DNA from: Flavobacteriales bacterium UBA6051
GTDB lineage: Bacteria > Bacteroidota > Bacteroidia > Flavobacteriales_D > Crocinitomicaceae
Assembly (NCBI GenBank): GCA_002427735.1
Contig: DIYP01000012.1
Location: forward strand, 13,024-77,023
Length of the DNA: 64,000 bases
Direction: 5' to 3'
Part shown: positions 45,385 through 54,184 of the stretch, one piece after another
Numbering within the stretch: the first letter of the stretch is position 1
Layout of the letters: each line of letters begins with the position of its first letter
Program-made: the position numbers and the translations under genes
Notes under the pieces: model-generated
What the model was told of the DNA's origin: nothing
Seen by the model: only the letters and a program-made list of their open reading frames with translations
Databases searched by the model: none

Positions 45385-46227
45385 CTATATGTATATATAC
45401 ATGGGTGATGAAATAACGGTCTCTCCGTTCATCTCAGTTATCGAAAAGTGACTGGGACTTGCATTTGGAAGGCCCTTGAAAACAGTAGCTGAACCAGATA
45501 TTTTTTTTAGTTGTGAATTTGTAGTCGATTTCGACTGTTCATTGACCAGATTGAATTCATAGAGAGCAACCTGACTAAGTGGAAGTAAATTTTGACTACT
45601 GAACAACAGTGCATTTTGCCCATTGGCAAGATTAGTACTTACCGGACCATCAAATACTTCTTCGGACTTTCCTTTAATGGAGGGTTGATCGAGTTCAACG
45701 TTACTTTGATTAATGATGTTGTACTGCCATTGAGTCGATCTGGCTGTAAAGTTGATTTCATAATTTAGATTCCCTTTATTGGTCTGAGAAGTAATATCAC
45801 TGAATAGAATATTGAGTGTTCCAATTTTGGACGGGTCATTGCCAGGCTCAAGGTTCATTTGTAACTGAATTGAGCCGCTGGTAGCTGTATTTTGCGAATT
45901 GTTGCTGGTGAACAGTAATTGGCCTTGCCAATTAACTGGAAGGTTGGTGTAGATCTGAAAGTCTGCATCTACACTTTCAATATTAAATTCGAATTTGTTT
46001 AAACCAGATGCTGAAGAAATATACGTTAGATAGTTCTCGAGGTTGTCTGTCGAATTTGTGTATAACCCAAACCCATTCACGGATGGGTTTATTTTGAAAC
46101 CATAGCGGCGAAGAACGGATTGTGTTTCGGGCGTTGGAACAAATTGAAGACAATTGCATTCATTATGTGCAAAGAACGAATGAAAAACGCCTACGGTAAA
46201 AATGATCTTATATTGAGAATTACTCAT
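45385..46227 (-). CDS. Unknown protein between cap and sheath genes (280 aa)
   Basis: No family recognised. A beta-rich protein without a clear signal peptide, containing HNECNCLQFVPTPETQSVLR near the N-terminus and many Asn/Ser/Gln-rich strands. Its start overlaps the DUF4255 gene stop by four bases (ATGA), and it is followed by the sheath gene after 31 bases. This placement between cap and sheath makes a cap adaptor, sheath-end protein or particle-surface protein plausible. The assignment is by position only. Confidence 0.6.
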   Translation of the reverse strand: MSNSQYKIIFTVGVFHSFFAHNECNCLQFVPTPETQSVLRRYGFKINPSVNGFGLYTNSTDNLENYLTYISSASGLNKFEFNIESVDADFQIYTNLPVNWQGQLLFTSNNSQNTATSGSIQLQMNLEPGNDPSKIGTLNILFSDITSQTNKGNLNYEINFTARSTQWQYNIINQSNVELDQPSIKGKSEEVFDGPVSTNLANGQNALLFSSQNLLPLSQVALYEFNLVNEQSKSTTNSQLKKISGSATVFKGLPNASPSHFSITEMNGETVISSPMYIYI

Positions 46228-46799
46228 TGTTCCGTTCCAATAGTTGTTTCTGTCTGATTGATAGAAGAAGTGAACCCTTCAACTTCATTCCCCTGAATAG
46301 TTACCAGACGCAGTTTATAAATTACAGATGGTTGGTATTTTGCTCCCATCGCACTCCACAAATTGTGCATTTCCCGATAAGAGATCTTCTCGATTTCATA
46401 TTCCAACTTTACAAGCTCACTCGGGAAGTTTGAATAGGTACTTGAATCAATGCAATTATTGACCTGAAAGAATAGTATTGTGGCATTGAGAAACTTTAGT
46501 GTTTCCTCGTAGTCATCAAAATTTGAGGTTACCAGAATATCCAAATTGTACTTTTCGCTTGGGTTAACATCCGCGTATTGTCCATTATTCAATTGAGGAT
46601 TTCTGTTGTAAAACGGTCGCAGTGTTTCCTTATCAAGGTTGATTAGGGACAGAATAAGCTTGTTGCTATTTTTCTGAGGTATAGATCCGTTTGGGTTTAT
46701 TATTGTATTCAATAACACAACATTCTCGTCCAGCATGAAACGATTCCTTAGAAATTGGTTCAAGACATTATTAGTGAACTGAAGTGCTTCCTTTATCAT
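46224..46799 (-). CDS. DUF4255 cap/tube terminator protein (Afp16-like)
   Basis: The 191-residue product matches the DUF4255 (Pvc16 N-terminal) family: IKEALQFTNNVLNQFLRNRF, NGSIPQKNSNKLILSLINLD, YNLDILVTSNFDDYEETLKF with LNATILFFQ, and LEYEIEKISYREMHNLWSAM followed by GAKYQPSVIYKLR are the expected blocks. In Afp-type particles this protein caps the sheath and tube and ends elongation. Here it is the first gene of the operon, rather than the last as in Afp, an arrangement that also occurs in other Bacteroidota eCIS loci. Confidence 0.92.
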   Translation of the reverse strand: MIKEALQFTNNVLNQFLRNRFMLDENVVLLNTIINPNGSIPQKNSNKLILSLINLDKETLRPFYNRNPQLNNGQYADVNPSEKYNLDILVTSNFDDYEETLKFLNATILFFQVNNCIDSSTYSNFPSELVKLEYEIEKISYREMHNLWSAMGAKYQPSVIYKLRLVTIQGNEVEGFTSSINQTETTIGTEQ

Positions 46800-46854
46800 A
46801 GTGTGTGGTCGTTGCGATTTTCTAATTGAATATCGAGCGCTATAAGGCTTGGGA

Positions 46855-46883
46855 TAAAGATATCCAGATCATTCGTGTGTCAA
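46855..46883 (-). promoter_or_regulatory. Candidate -33/-7 promoter of the eCIS operon
   Basis: Read on the - strand: TTGACA, then TATCTTTA 21 bases after the first T. This fits TTG / TAnnTTTG with one mismatch and the right spacing, and predicts a 5' leader of roughly 45-50 bases before the cap-protein ATG at 46799. The surrounding 230-base gap between regulator and cap gene is otherwise featureless to the eye. Confidence 0.5.
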
Positions 46884-47028
46884 GCTTGATAGGAGTATAC
46901 GAATCATATACACAACCAGGTGTTCACAAAAAAAACTAGACAAATCGTAGACATGTCATGATTTTGAACAGCAGAGTTTGCTGAGAATCGAGGTTCCCAA
47001 AGATAGAAGTTGAGCGGGATAATCAGGA

Positions 47029-47934
47029 TTAATGAATTTGGTTTGACCCAAACGATCGAACGTAATTCTTTAGTTTTTCTTCTTTAGGCAAGTCGAGCTT
47101 TTTCTTTAGCCTGTATTTGTGCGTACGAACACTTTCTTGGTTAATTCCCAATAAGTTTTGAATGTCTGCATTCGACATATTCATTTTCAGGTAGCAGCAG
47201 TACTTCAAGTCTTTTGCCGTAAGGTCTGGGTGTTTTTTAGAGATTGTGGAAATGAACCCTGGATCTATTTTCTCAAAATACATGGCAAAATCCTTCCAAA
47301 GGTTTTGGTCGTTTCTGTTCACCTTTATGGAGTTGGCAATCGAAGTAAGTTCAATTCGTGTAGGGTCGTCTACAACCGGAAAGAGTTCCGAAATACGTTG
47401 CTGTACATGTTCCAAGACTTTCTTTTTTTGATCTAACTCCATGACGTACCTGCTTAATGTTCGGTGCTCTTTTGATTTTTGAAGCGCAAGACCGGTGTTT
47501 TTGGGAAAATGCTCCCGGTCTATGGGTTTTTGTTTGAGATAGAGTATGGAGAGCACCGTCGTTTGCAAATAGGAATTGTGTTTTAATTGATCGAGTGGAT
47601 AGTGAAATAAGGCATTGTGACGACAAAGTGCTAATTTCTCCTCCTCACCGGGTCTTGTCAGGCAAATAATAGGTAGACCGGGAGCTTTTACTTTTGCTAA
47701 GAATTGATGAAGTGCTGATGCGTTAGAGCTGAACTTGAAAATGACAAGGTCAGGTTGAAGTGCAGAAGTGATTCGAACAGCGTCTGATTCGCGGGTAGCG
47801 GTGACTACATTGATCTTTTTGCCGGACATGTCGATATCTGTAAGGCACTGCATAGCTACCGCGCCATCGACCAAATTATCACAAGCAACAAGAACAAGAT
47901 TTTCCATGTCATGCCAATTGAGTGCATTTTCCAT
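47029..47934 (-). CDS. LuxR-type regulator with degenerate receiver domain, upstream of the eCIS operon
   Basis: About 301 residues from the ATG at 47934 (another ATG lies at 47907; a TTG at 47955 is less likely). Residues 10-130 look like a response-regulator receiver, but at the phospho-acceptor position the usual D is replaced by K67 in LQPDLVIFKF, so it should not be phosphorylated normally. A charged helical linker follows. The C-terminal HTH (DLTAKDLKYCCYLKMNMSNA, with IQNLLGINQESVRTHKYRLK) is LuxR/GerE-like. It is on the same strand and directly upstream of the eCIS genes, so control of that operon is plausible, though not shown. Confidence 0.75.
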   Translation of the reverse strand: MENALNWHDMENLVLVACDNLVDGAVAMQCLTDIDMSGKKINVVTATRESDAVRITSALQPDLVIFKFSSNASALHQFLAKVKAPGLPIICLTRPGEEEKLALCRHNALFHYPLDQLKHNSYLQTTVLSILYLKQKPIDREHFPKNTGLALQKSKEHRTLSRYVMELDQKKKVLEHVQQRISELFPVVDDPTRIELTSIANSIKVNRNDQNLWKDFAMYFEKIDPGFISTISKKHPDLTAKDLKYCCYLKMNMSNADIQNLLGINQESVRTHKYRLKKKLDLPKEEKLKNYVRSFGSNQIH

Positions 47935-48171
47935 GAAACAAGGCGCAACGTACAACGGATTAATATAAACCGCGGTATAAACACTTCAATCGTTTGGATT
48001 AGAAACGGAGGTCAGAAAAGTGGTCGTTGCTTTTTTCCCAAAGAAGGTTTCGGAAAGAAAAATGCTAGGCAATTTAGTTCTTTTCATCTAATTCTTGCCG
48101 AGTATTTGTACCCTTTTATAAAGTACAAATACCTGAATTTAAAAGGCTTATAATGCGAATACTGCGTGATT

Positions 48172-49203
48172 TTATTTTCCTTTAGGGACATGACGATTTG
48201 TGAATTTATCCGCCACTTTATTCCAGTTATCGATGAGTTCTCCGCGTTTCTTGTTCGATGCTTCATTCATTGCGTTGTACTTTTCACCAGCACTGTTTAC
48301 ATCGGTAACGCCTTTATTGTAAGCGTCAACATCTTCTTGTGTTCTACTTTTCGGTTTCTTCTGATCAAATGAGGCCTTTATCTTCTGAAAGTTTTCATTT
48401 GTTTCAAGATAGTTTAAGACGATATCGACGTCTTTCTCAGCTTCACTTTTGTAAAAGTTAAACAGTTGTCGCGTAGCCGTTATCATCGCCGGGTCCCCTT
48501 CATACTTTTTCACAGCATTGAGCTTATTCATTCCTTCTTCAACAACGTCCAATAAAGCGTTACGATTTTGTTCAATGGCACTAACATCATTGCGACTGAT
48601 GGCATCCATGAGATATCCCTCCTGTTTGTATGATTTAAAGAAAATCAGATAAACTTCATTGTAATGATCAAATACCTCATTGGCGATGGCCATTTTCTGA
48701 TCGAGTTTCGTTTCATTTTCAATCAGGGTTATATTATTGTCGGCTGCAAAGCGCTTATGTTCATTACTGATCATATCACCAGCTTCTTCCAACTTATCAC
48801 TCGCTAGCTCCCTGGCCAAAATGTACGCCTCCATATCATCATACGATTGTTCTGCAACCGCTTCCATATCCACGATTTTGGCATAATCTTCCCGCAATAC
48901 AACATCAATGATAAAAAAGTAGCGAATTACAGAGTCACGATAGGCAGTATCTCCGTTAAAGTCTTTAGCACGTTTAGCTTTCCCTAATGCTGAGCGTGTA
49001 GACTGAATAAGTTCTCCTCTTCTTTTTTCAACTTTTCGAGCGCTTCTACCGTGAGAAACCGTTCTGGCATAATCCCACATATCTTCTTGAATCTTTAAAT
49101 ACTCCGAGGAAAAATAATCCATGTATTCTCCAGCGTTACTGGCGCTTTGAGAGAATGCGTTTGCCGAGAAGGTAAATGCAGCGAATAGCAATAGGTATTT
49201 CAT
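48172..49203 (-). CDS. Secreted helical protein of unknown function (343 aa)
   Basis: Signal peptide MKYLLLFAAFTFSANAFSQ, then a long, charged, helical mature part (EYMDYFSSEYLKIQEDMWDY, SARKVEKRRGELI). It may belong to the LIC11966-type surface protein group, but this is from memory of the opening pattern only. It lacks a lipobox and a T9SS tail, so a periplasmic location is likely. It is the last gene of a transporter-protease-secreted protein unit on the - strand, 24 bases after the protease gene, and may be a substrate or partner of that protease. Confidence 0.7.
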   Translation of the reverse strand: MKYLLLFAAFTFSANAFSQSASNAGEYMDYFSSEYLKIQEDMWDYARTVSHGRSARKVEKRRGELIQSTRSALGKAKRAKDFNGDTAYRDSVIRYFFIIDVVLREDYAKIVDMEAVAEQSYDDMEAYILARELASDKLEEAGDMISNEHKRFAADNNITLIENETKLDQKMAIANEVFDHYNEVYLIFFKSYKQEGYLMDAISRNDVSAIEQNRNALLDVVEEGMNKLNAVKKYEGDPAMITATRQLFNFYKSEAEKDVDIVLNYLETNENFQKIKASFDQKKPKSRTQEDVDAYNKGVTDVNSAGEKYNAMNEASNKKRGELIDNWNKVADKFTNRHVPKGK

Positions 49204-49227
49204 AAAGTGGAATTTGCTTAAAGGTAG

Positions 49228-51312
49228 CTATTCTTCATTCAACCCTATGAATTTAACCATGATTTTATACGCTTCATTTAATTCCGGATCGCGATTCAGT
49301 CGTTCAATAAATCGGTCATTGTATGATTGCAAATGTGGAGACAATTTTAAAAGTGCTTCGTTGAATTGAAATGATTTTGGTGAGAATGAAAAGTGCATCG
49401 ATTCCAGAACGTCCTTATACTGCTCGCTCAACTTTGTCATTGACTGGTAAGTTGAATAAATCTCTTCTAAATACAAGCTTTGTTCAAGCTGTTTATCTAA
49501 TTCCCGTAACTCCTGCGTAATGGCAATTAATTCATTGAGCTGCTCCTTTTCTTGTTGTTTATACCATTGATGGAGTTCATTTATAGGCGGTGTAGTTTTC
49601 GGTGTAAAGTATAGCTTTTTTTCAACTGAATCCAGTTTTATAGAGTGTGGTAAGTTCCGTTCATATAGATCTTCATAACGAGGAATATGCGGGGTAACGA
49701 CGTCAGGATGAATACCTACTTGTTGAGCAGAACTCTTACGAAGTCGGTATAATCCAATTCCTGTTGATTTCGCATATCCCCAGCTTGGGTCTTCTGGTGT
49801 GAAAGCGGCTAAGACTGTTTCCATTTTTGGGTCAAGGGGGAAAATCCCTTGTCCAGTGGCTTTTCCAAAGGAAGACTGTCCAACAATAACTGCTCGATTA
49901 TAATCCTGTAATGCACCTGCAACTATTTCTGAGGCAGACGCCGCCCCAGAATTGATTAATACAATGAGCGGCCCGCGGTAAATTGATCCTTTATTAAAGT
50001 CTTTCAAAGAAACCACGTTTCCTTCCCGATCTTCAATCAAAATAACTGGGCCATAATTGATAAAGATTCCTACCAGGTCGACAGCCTCAACCAAAGAGCC
50101 TCCACCGTTATTTCGCAAGTCGAGAATGAGTCCATTCATTCCAGCCTTCTTTAGTTTGATCAGGGATTTTGCTACATCATTGGCGCACCCGAGCCTCGTT
50201 GTATCTGTCCAGTTGGAATAAAAGTCGGGCAAAGAAATATATCCAACCTTCTGTTCTCCATCCAACATGGCGGACTTGATAATATCATTGTCGCTGTACA
50301 CTTTTGTTCTAACCAGTTCAACTTCCTTGATGCTTTCGCCTGATTGAAGTTCCAGGTAAATGGTATCCGTTGAAAGCTCAGAGAAAAAGCGAGAGAAATC
50401 CTGAATTTTTTCATTGGCACTATTTACATGAGAGCCATCACTACCAGTAATTGATAGAATAATATCACCTTCTTCAATGTCTTCAGAAAACCATGCCGAA
50501 CTACCGGGTAAGATCTCAGTAATTTCAATTTTTCCATCAATAGTCTTTTGATAGGTAATTCCAAAAACATATTGTTCAGATGTCAGTTCTTCCGAATATT
50601 CGTGGTGTAACTCTTCATTAAAGTAAGCTGAGTGAGGATCGTAAGCTTGTGCAATAGCATTGATATAGCTCAGCTCAAATTGATCTTCAAACGCTTTATA
50701 GGAGTCAAGAACACCTAAGAATGATTCTTTCGTTTCTTCAAGCGATTTTGATTTTACCAGTTCGACAGATGTTCTATCAAAAGTTGTATCAAGATCGAGT
50801 TCAGTCAAGATAGCATGTTGGGTAGCACTTAAGGCAGAATTATACCAGCGCTCTGTCAATTCTCTAAGATCAGACGCATACGTGTCAAAATGATTTTCTA
50901 TACGCAATTGCTTGCCGTAAACATCGAACCCTCCATCGAAGTACTCTGTTACGCGATCTCTTAATTGTCCAATTCGTTCTTTGTATAATCGCGAAATTAA
51001 CGCGACATAATTTGTCTTTTTGAGTTCAATATCATCATCTAAAGAGTCAGCAGCAGCAGACAATATAGCGATGTCATCAGCTGTGAAAAATAGCTTTTCA
51101 TGATCGAGGTAGTCCACTATACGCAGGTGCACATCATGGCCAAATTCATCGTCAATTTTTCTCGGTTTGAAGTGATAATCGTTCATGTATTCAACGAATC
51201 TCTTCGCCCGTTTAGCCATGCCAGAACGATCTTGTGAGTGACTGAATGTTGGAAGCAGACAGCAGATAAGTGATAAAAAGATATAAGACTTGAGTTTACT
51301 CAAAATCGACAC
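49228..51312 (-). CDS. Tail-specific (carboxy-terminal processing) protease, S41 family, Prc-like
   Basis: A 694-residue exported protease. It has a signal peptide (LKSYIFLSLICCLLPTFSHSQ region), an N-terminal helical domain typical of Prc, a PDZ domain (KIEITEILPGSSAWFSEDIE with EGDIILSITG), and an S41 catalytic domain with LILDLRNNGGGSLVEAVDLV, the nucleophile region NSGAASASEIV (Ser near residue 457) and SSFGKATGQG with the paired catalytic Lys (near 482). A C-terminal helical extension follows. The enzyme acts in the periplasm on protein C-termini. Its start overlaps the end of the MFS gene by 17 bases. The gene symbol prc/tsp is probable but not certain. Confidence 0.9.
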   Translation of the reverse strand: MSILSKLKSYIFLSLICCLLPTFSHSQDRSGMAKRAKRFVEYMNDYHFKPRKIDDEFGHDVHLRIVDYLDHEKLFFTADDIAILSAAADSLDDDIELKKTNYVALISRLYKERIGQLRDRVTEYFDGGFDVYGKQLRIENHFDTYASDLRELTERWYNSALSATQHAILTELDLDTTFDRTSVELVKSKSLEETKESFLGVLDSYKAFEDQFELSYINAIAQAYDPHSAYFNEELHHEYSEELTSEQYVFGITYQKTIDGKIEITEILPGSSAWFSEDIEEGDIILSITGSDGSHVNSANEKIQDFSRFFSELSTDTIYLELQSGESIKEVELVRTKVYSDNDIIKSAMLDGEQKVGYISLPDFYSNWTDTTRLGCANDVAKSLIKLKKAGMNGLILDLRNNGGGSLVEAVDLVGIFINYGPVILIEDREGNVVSLKDFNKGSIYRGPLIVLINSGAASASEIVAGALQDYNRAVIVGQSSFGKATGQGIFPLDPKMETVLAAFTPEDPSWGYAKSTGIGLYRLRKSSAQQVGIHPDVVTPHIPRYEDLYERNLPHSIKLDSVEKKLYFTPKTTPPINELHQWYKQQEKEQLNELIAITQELRELDKQLEQSLYLEEIYSTYQSMTKLSEQYKDVLESMHFSFSPKSFQFNEALLKLSPHLQSYNDRFIERLNRDPELNEAYKIMVKFIGLNEE

Positions 51313-53098
51313 CTTGTTGTTTAAGTAATCGTTTTACGTAAAGTGCAAAAAAGGCAAGGTATCCAAAACACAGTGCTCCTACAACGAAAGACTCTTGTAT
51401 CCCTATGACATCTGATAGTTTACCTTGAATGGGCGGAATAATGGCCCCGCCAAGAATCATCATAACCAGAAAGGCAGATCCCTGAGTTTGATATTTCCCC
51501 AACCCGGCTAAAGAGAGGGAGAAGATACAAGGCCACATGATGGAACAAAATAAACCAGCACTTAAAAAGGCATAAATAGCGATGGTGCCTGTACTGGTCA
51601 ATCCAACAATTGTGGCAACAACGCCAAGTGTCCCAAATACTCCAAGCGTCAATGCTGGTTTATCATTGGTAACGAAAAATGCGATAATCTGTAATAGTAC
51701 ACAGACAACATACCAGTATAGTGGCTCAACGTCATAACCAGATGCTGATGCTAGTGCCAATACTACTCCGAATGCAACCAGCGGGACAAAGAATCGAAGT
51801 ATCTTTTTCGTATTTTCCTTAAGCTCGAAAGCGTTAATTGCTCCTGCCCAACGTCCAATCATTAAGCTGCCCCAAAACATGGCAATATAGGGTGCGATTT
51901 CAGAAGCTTCCATCCCTCCAAATTCTTGTTGCTTCAGAAGCTCACCAAGGTTACTGCCAATAGCTACCTCAACACCAACGTAAACGAATATGGCAAGCAT
52001 TCCTAATGTAAGTTGTGGGTATTGCATTGCGCCCCATCCCTCGCGTTGCTTTTTGCCTTTAGAGTAAGCGAAGAAAAGTCCTCCAAGAATAACGATGAGT
52101 CCAGCACTTAACCAACCCATTCTCCACCTTTCTAATGAATCATTCAGGTTTGTGTTATCAGTTTCAAGTTGTTTTTTTTCTTCCAATTCTGTTGGGAAAA
52201 GCTCAGAGATCAATGCTTCGTCATAACTTTCAAGTTCATCTACATTCACGCCTTTGTCTTGCGCGGTTCGATCCAAATACTTTTTATTCAGCACTTCAAT
52301 CTTTGTTTCGTTCGCTGCAAGTGTTGTTGCTTCGCTACTTCTGTAGCTGTTAAAAACAGGGACAAAGCAGGAAATGAGAAGGCCAGTGATGATCAGTAAG
52401 CTCGCCATTGCTCTTTTAGCACTTTCTGGTTTCTCTTCATTTATCCCGGCAGGAACTTTTTTCGAAAATCCAAATAAGGCTGCTACTCCAAGAAAGAGTG
52501 CACCAACACATGCATACAGGACAATAACTTTTGAGAGTTCCAATGATTGAATCATTTCGTCACTCAATGATGCTGCTGAACCGAACAGTGCCAGAGCAAC
52601 AATCAATGGACCGACAGTGGTCCCGAGACTATTAATCCCTCCACCAAGATTGATTCTATTACTTCCTGTTGATTCATCTCCAAGAGAAATCATGAAAGGA
52701 TTTGCTGATGTTTGTTGGAGTGAGAACCCGAGGGCAACAATGAACAACCCTATCAGCATACCGGCGAACATATTCATGTACACAGATGCAATCATCGCTC
52801 CGGCGCCAAGTGCTGAAAAAAGAAGACCGTAAACAATACTCTTCTTATATCCCCACGAACCAACTAAATCTCTACCAGAGGCAGATCCAAAAACAAATAG
52901 TGCTAATGCCCCAAGGTAATATGCACCGTAAAAAGCAAAATCAATCAATTGACTCTGGAATTGGTCAAGGTCAAAATAGTTTTTACAGAAGGGAATGAAA
53001 ACGCTATTACCTGCAGCGATGAATCCCCAGAAGAAGAAAACAGTCGTAAGTGTGGTAAGAGCCCCGTAATTTGTTTTTTGTTTGGTGTCTTGTGACAT
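51296..53098 (-). CDS. FucP-like MFS transporter (FHS family) with a large loop
   Basis: A 600-residue inner-membrane transporter. TTVFFFWGFIAAGNSVFIPF and QFQSQLIDFAFYGAYYLGAL are the FHS (fucose/galactose/glucose permease-like) opening, and GFSLQQTSANPFMISLG with NLGGGINSLGTTVGPLI is the conserved block of the first half. A charged insertion of about 100 residues (roughly 250-345, including ELFPTELEEKKQLETDNTNL) lies between the halves and makes it longer than typical members of about 430 aa. The second half has SAGLFCSIMWPCIFSLSLAG. The substrate is unknown. The nearby hydroxyproline genes raise the possibility of an amino-acid-derived substrate, but the family mostly carries sugars. Confidence 0.85.
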   Translation of the reverse strand: MSQDTKQKTNYGALTTLTTVFFFWGFIAAGNSVFIPFCKNYFDLDQFQSQLIDFAFYGAYYLGALALFVFGSASGRDLVGSWGYKKSIVYGLLFSALGAGAMIASVYMNMFAGMLIGLFIVALGFSLQQTSANPFMISLGDESTGSNRINLGGGINSLGTTVGPLIVALALFGSAASLSDEMIQSLELSKVIVLYACVGALFLGVAALFGFSKKVPAGINEEKPESAKRAMASLLIITGLLISCFVPVFNSYRSSEATTLAANETKIEVLNKKYLDRTAQDKGVNVDELESYDEALISELFPTELEEKKQLETDNTNLNDSLERWRMGWLSAGLIVILGGLFFAYSKGKKQREGWGAMQYPQLTLGMLAIFVYVGVEVAIGSNLGELLKQQEFGGMEASEIAPYIAMFWGSLMIGRWAGAINAFELKENTKKILRFFVPLVAFGVVLALASASGYDVEPLYWYVVCVLLQIIAFFVTNDKPALTLGVFGTLGVVATIVGLTSTGTIAIYAFLSAGLFCSIMWPCIFSLSLAGLGKYQTQGSAFLVMMILGGAIIPPIQGKLSDVIGIQESFVVGALCFGYLAFFALYVKRLLKQQGVDFE

Positions 53099-53144
53099 GA
53101 ATACTTATTTGAATGACAAAATAAGCAGAATTCTAAGAGTACCT

Positions 53145-53163
53145 GTGAACCTTCCCTGTTCAC
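53145..53163. promoter_or_regulatory. Perfect inverted repeat upstream of the MFS gene, candidate operator
   Basis: GTGAAC-N7-GTTCAC lies about 50-65 bases before the MFS start codon, between it and the end of the araC-type gene. Six-base arms with a 7-base spacer resemble a dimeric-regulator site. It could also be a weak terminator stem for the araC-type gene, but there is no T tract. Confidence 0.4.
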
Positions 53164-53190
53164 CTTCAACACGCTATTGTTAGCTTCAGG

Positions 53191-54045
53191 TCACTCCCGA
53201 TTGGCTTTTTGCTTTCTGTAATTGGTTGGTGTCATTCCTTTGTATTGACGGAATTTTCGGTTAAAGTTGGACATGTTTTTAAATCCTGATTGGTAGGATG
53301 CTTCCGCAATGGATAGGTCTTTATTTCGTTCAATTAGGCGACAGGCATTCTCAATGCGAATCTCCGTTAGAAACTGGAAGAAGGTTTTATTCGTTCGGTG
53401 TTTAAAATAGCGACAAAATGCATTTGGCGTCATGTTTGCGAGGTCCGCAACTTTTTCTAATTTGATTTCTTTGCTGAATTCATTAATGGCATAATTCATA
53501 ACATTGCTCATACGGACACCTTCATCTTCTGAGTAGACTTTTTGATAGATGAAGGAAGAAAGCGACTCGGTTTTACTGAGCGTAAAATAGTTCAAGATCT
53601 TGAGGAAACAAATGAAACGTTCTAACTGACTGGCGTTCTCCAATTCAAGGAAAAGTTTTCGTACTTCTTCTTGATGCTCTAGCAATCGAATGCCTGAATC
53701 GACCTTTCTGAATAAGGCATTGAGAGATTTTAGTTCAATCAAGTCAAAAAAGAAGTCTCCGAACGAATCTTTGGTAAAAAAAAGGGTCAGCATGTGCGAA
53801 TCAGATGGATATGTCATGTCACTCCTAAACAGGTGTGGTAGGTTTTCCCCTATCATGACAATATCATTTTTTTTGTACCTACTAATGGTATCTCCTACCA
53901 CTAAGTCGCCCTCACCTTCTAATATGAGGGAGATCTGAATTTCTTCATGTTGATGCAGTTTATCATAAAACCCCTGTGTTCGATCTACTTGATAAATCAA
54001 TGCGCTGTTTTCTGGCTTGGGAATCTTAAAGGGTAAAACTTTCAC
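53191..54045 (-). CDS. AraC-family regulator, divergent from the hydroxyproline operon
   Basis: 284 residues. The N-terminal half is cupin-like (HQHEEIQISLILEGEGDLVV followed by GDTISRYKKNDIVMIGENLP, with the His at the usual ligand-pocket position), and the C-terminal 100 residues are a double HTH (EKVADLANMTPNAFCRYFKH; AEASYQSGFKNMSNFNRKFR with QYKGMTPTNYR). The start is GTG at 54045 with a GAGG sequence just upstream. It is transcribed away from the hydroxyproline genes across a 139-base shared control region, the standard arrangement for a pathway-specific activator. Ligand identity is inferred from context. Confidence 0.88.
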   Translation of the reverse strand: MKVLPFKIPKPENSALIYQVDRTQGFYDKLHQHEEIQISLILEGEGDLVVGDTISRYKKNDIVMIGENLPHLFRSDMTYPSDSHMLTLFFTKDSFGDFFFDLIELKSLNALFRKVDSGIRLLEHQEEVRKLFLELENASQLERFICFLKILNYFTLSKTESLSSFIYQKVYSEDEGVRMSNVMNYAINEFSKEIKLEKVADLANMTPNAFCRYFKHRTNKTFFQFLTEIRIENACRLIERNKDLSIAEASYQSGFKNMSNFNRKFRQYKGMTPTNYRKQKANRE

Positions 54046-54155
54046 ACCTCAATTCTACTAAATATTACTTTGATATTGCCTTTTTGATTCAATTTAAAGA
54101 TAAAATAGTATTAGTTATGGTTAAAAAGCATCTCTTTAAATCAAGATATAGCCTC

Positions 54156-54163
54156 TACTTTTG
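54156..54163 (+). promoter_or_regulatory. -7 box of the hydroxyproline operon
   Basis: TACTTTTG matches TAnnTTTG, 21 bases before the ATG at 54185. It overlaps a TTG at 54161 that could otherwise be taken as the start of the first gene, and so supports the later ATG. Confidence 0.5.
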
Positions 54164-54184
54164 AGTTGGATTATAAGAGATGTT

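Noticed and set aside
28743..46799. Prophage or R-type tailocin
   Set aside because: No capsid, terminase, portal, integrase, holin or endolysin. DUF4255, DUF5908, CIS tape measure, Afp11/12-like wedges and AAA+ ATPase indicate an eCIS.
39395..46799. Canonical type VI secretion system
   Set aside because: No TssJ, TssL, TssM or ClpV-type genes. The ATPase is of the Afp15 type.
47911..48153. 80-residue + strand ORF between the LuxR gene and the secreted protein gene
   Set aside because: It overlaps the regulator start on the other strand, has no coding-like composition and no start signal. The gap is treated as intergenic.
54161..54184. TTG start giving a longer DHDPS-family protein
   Set aside because: It overlaps the -7 box TACTTTTG, and the added residues are not family-like.
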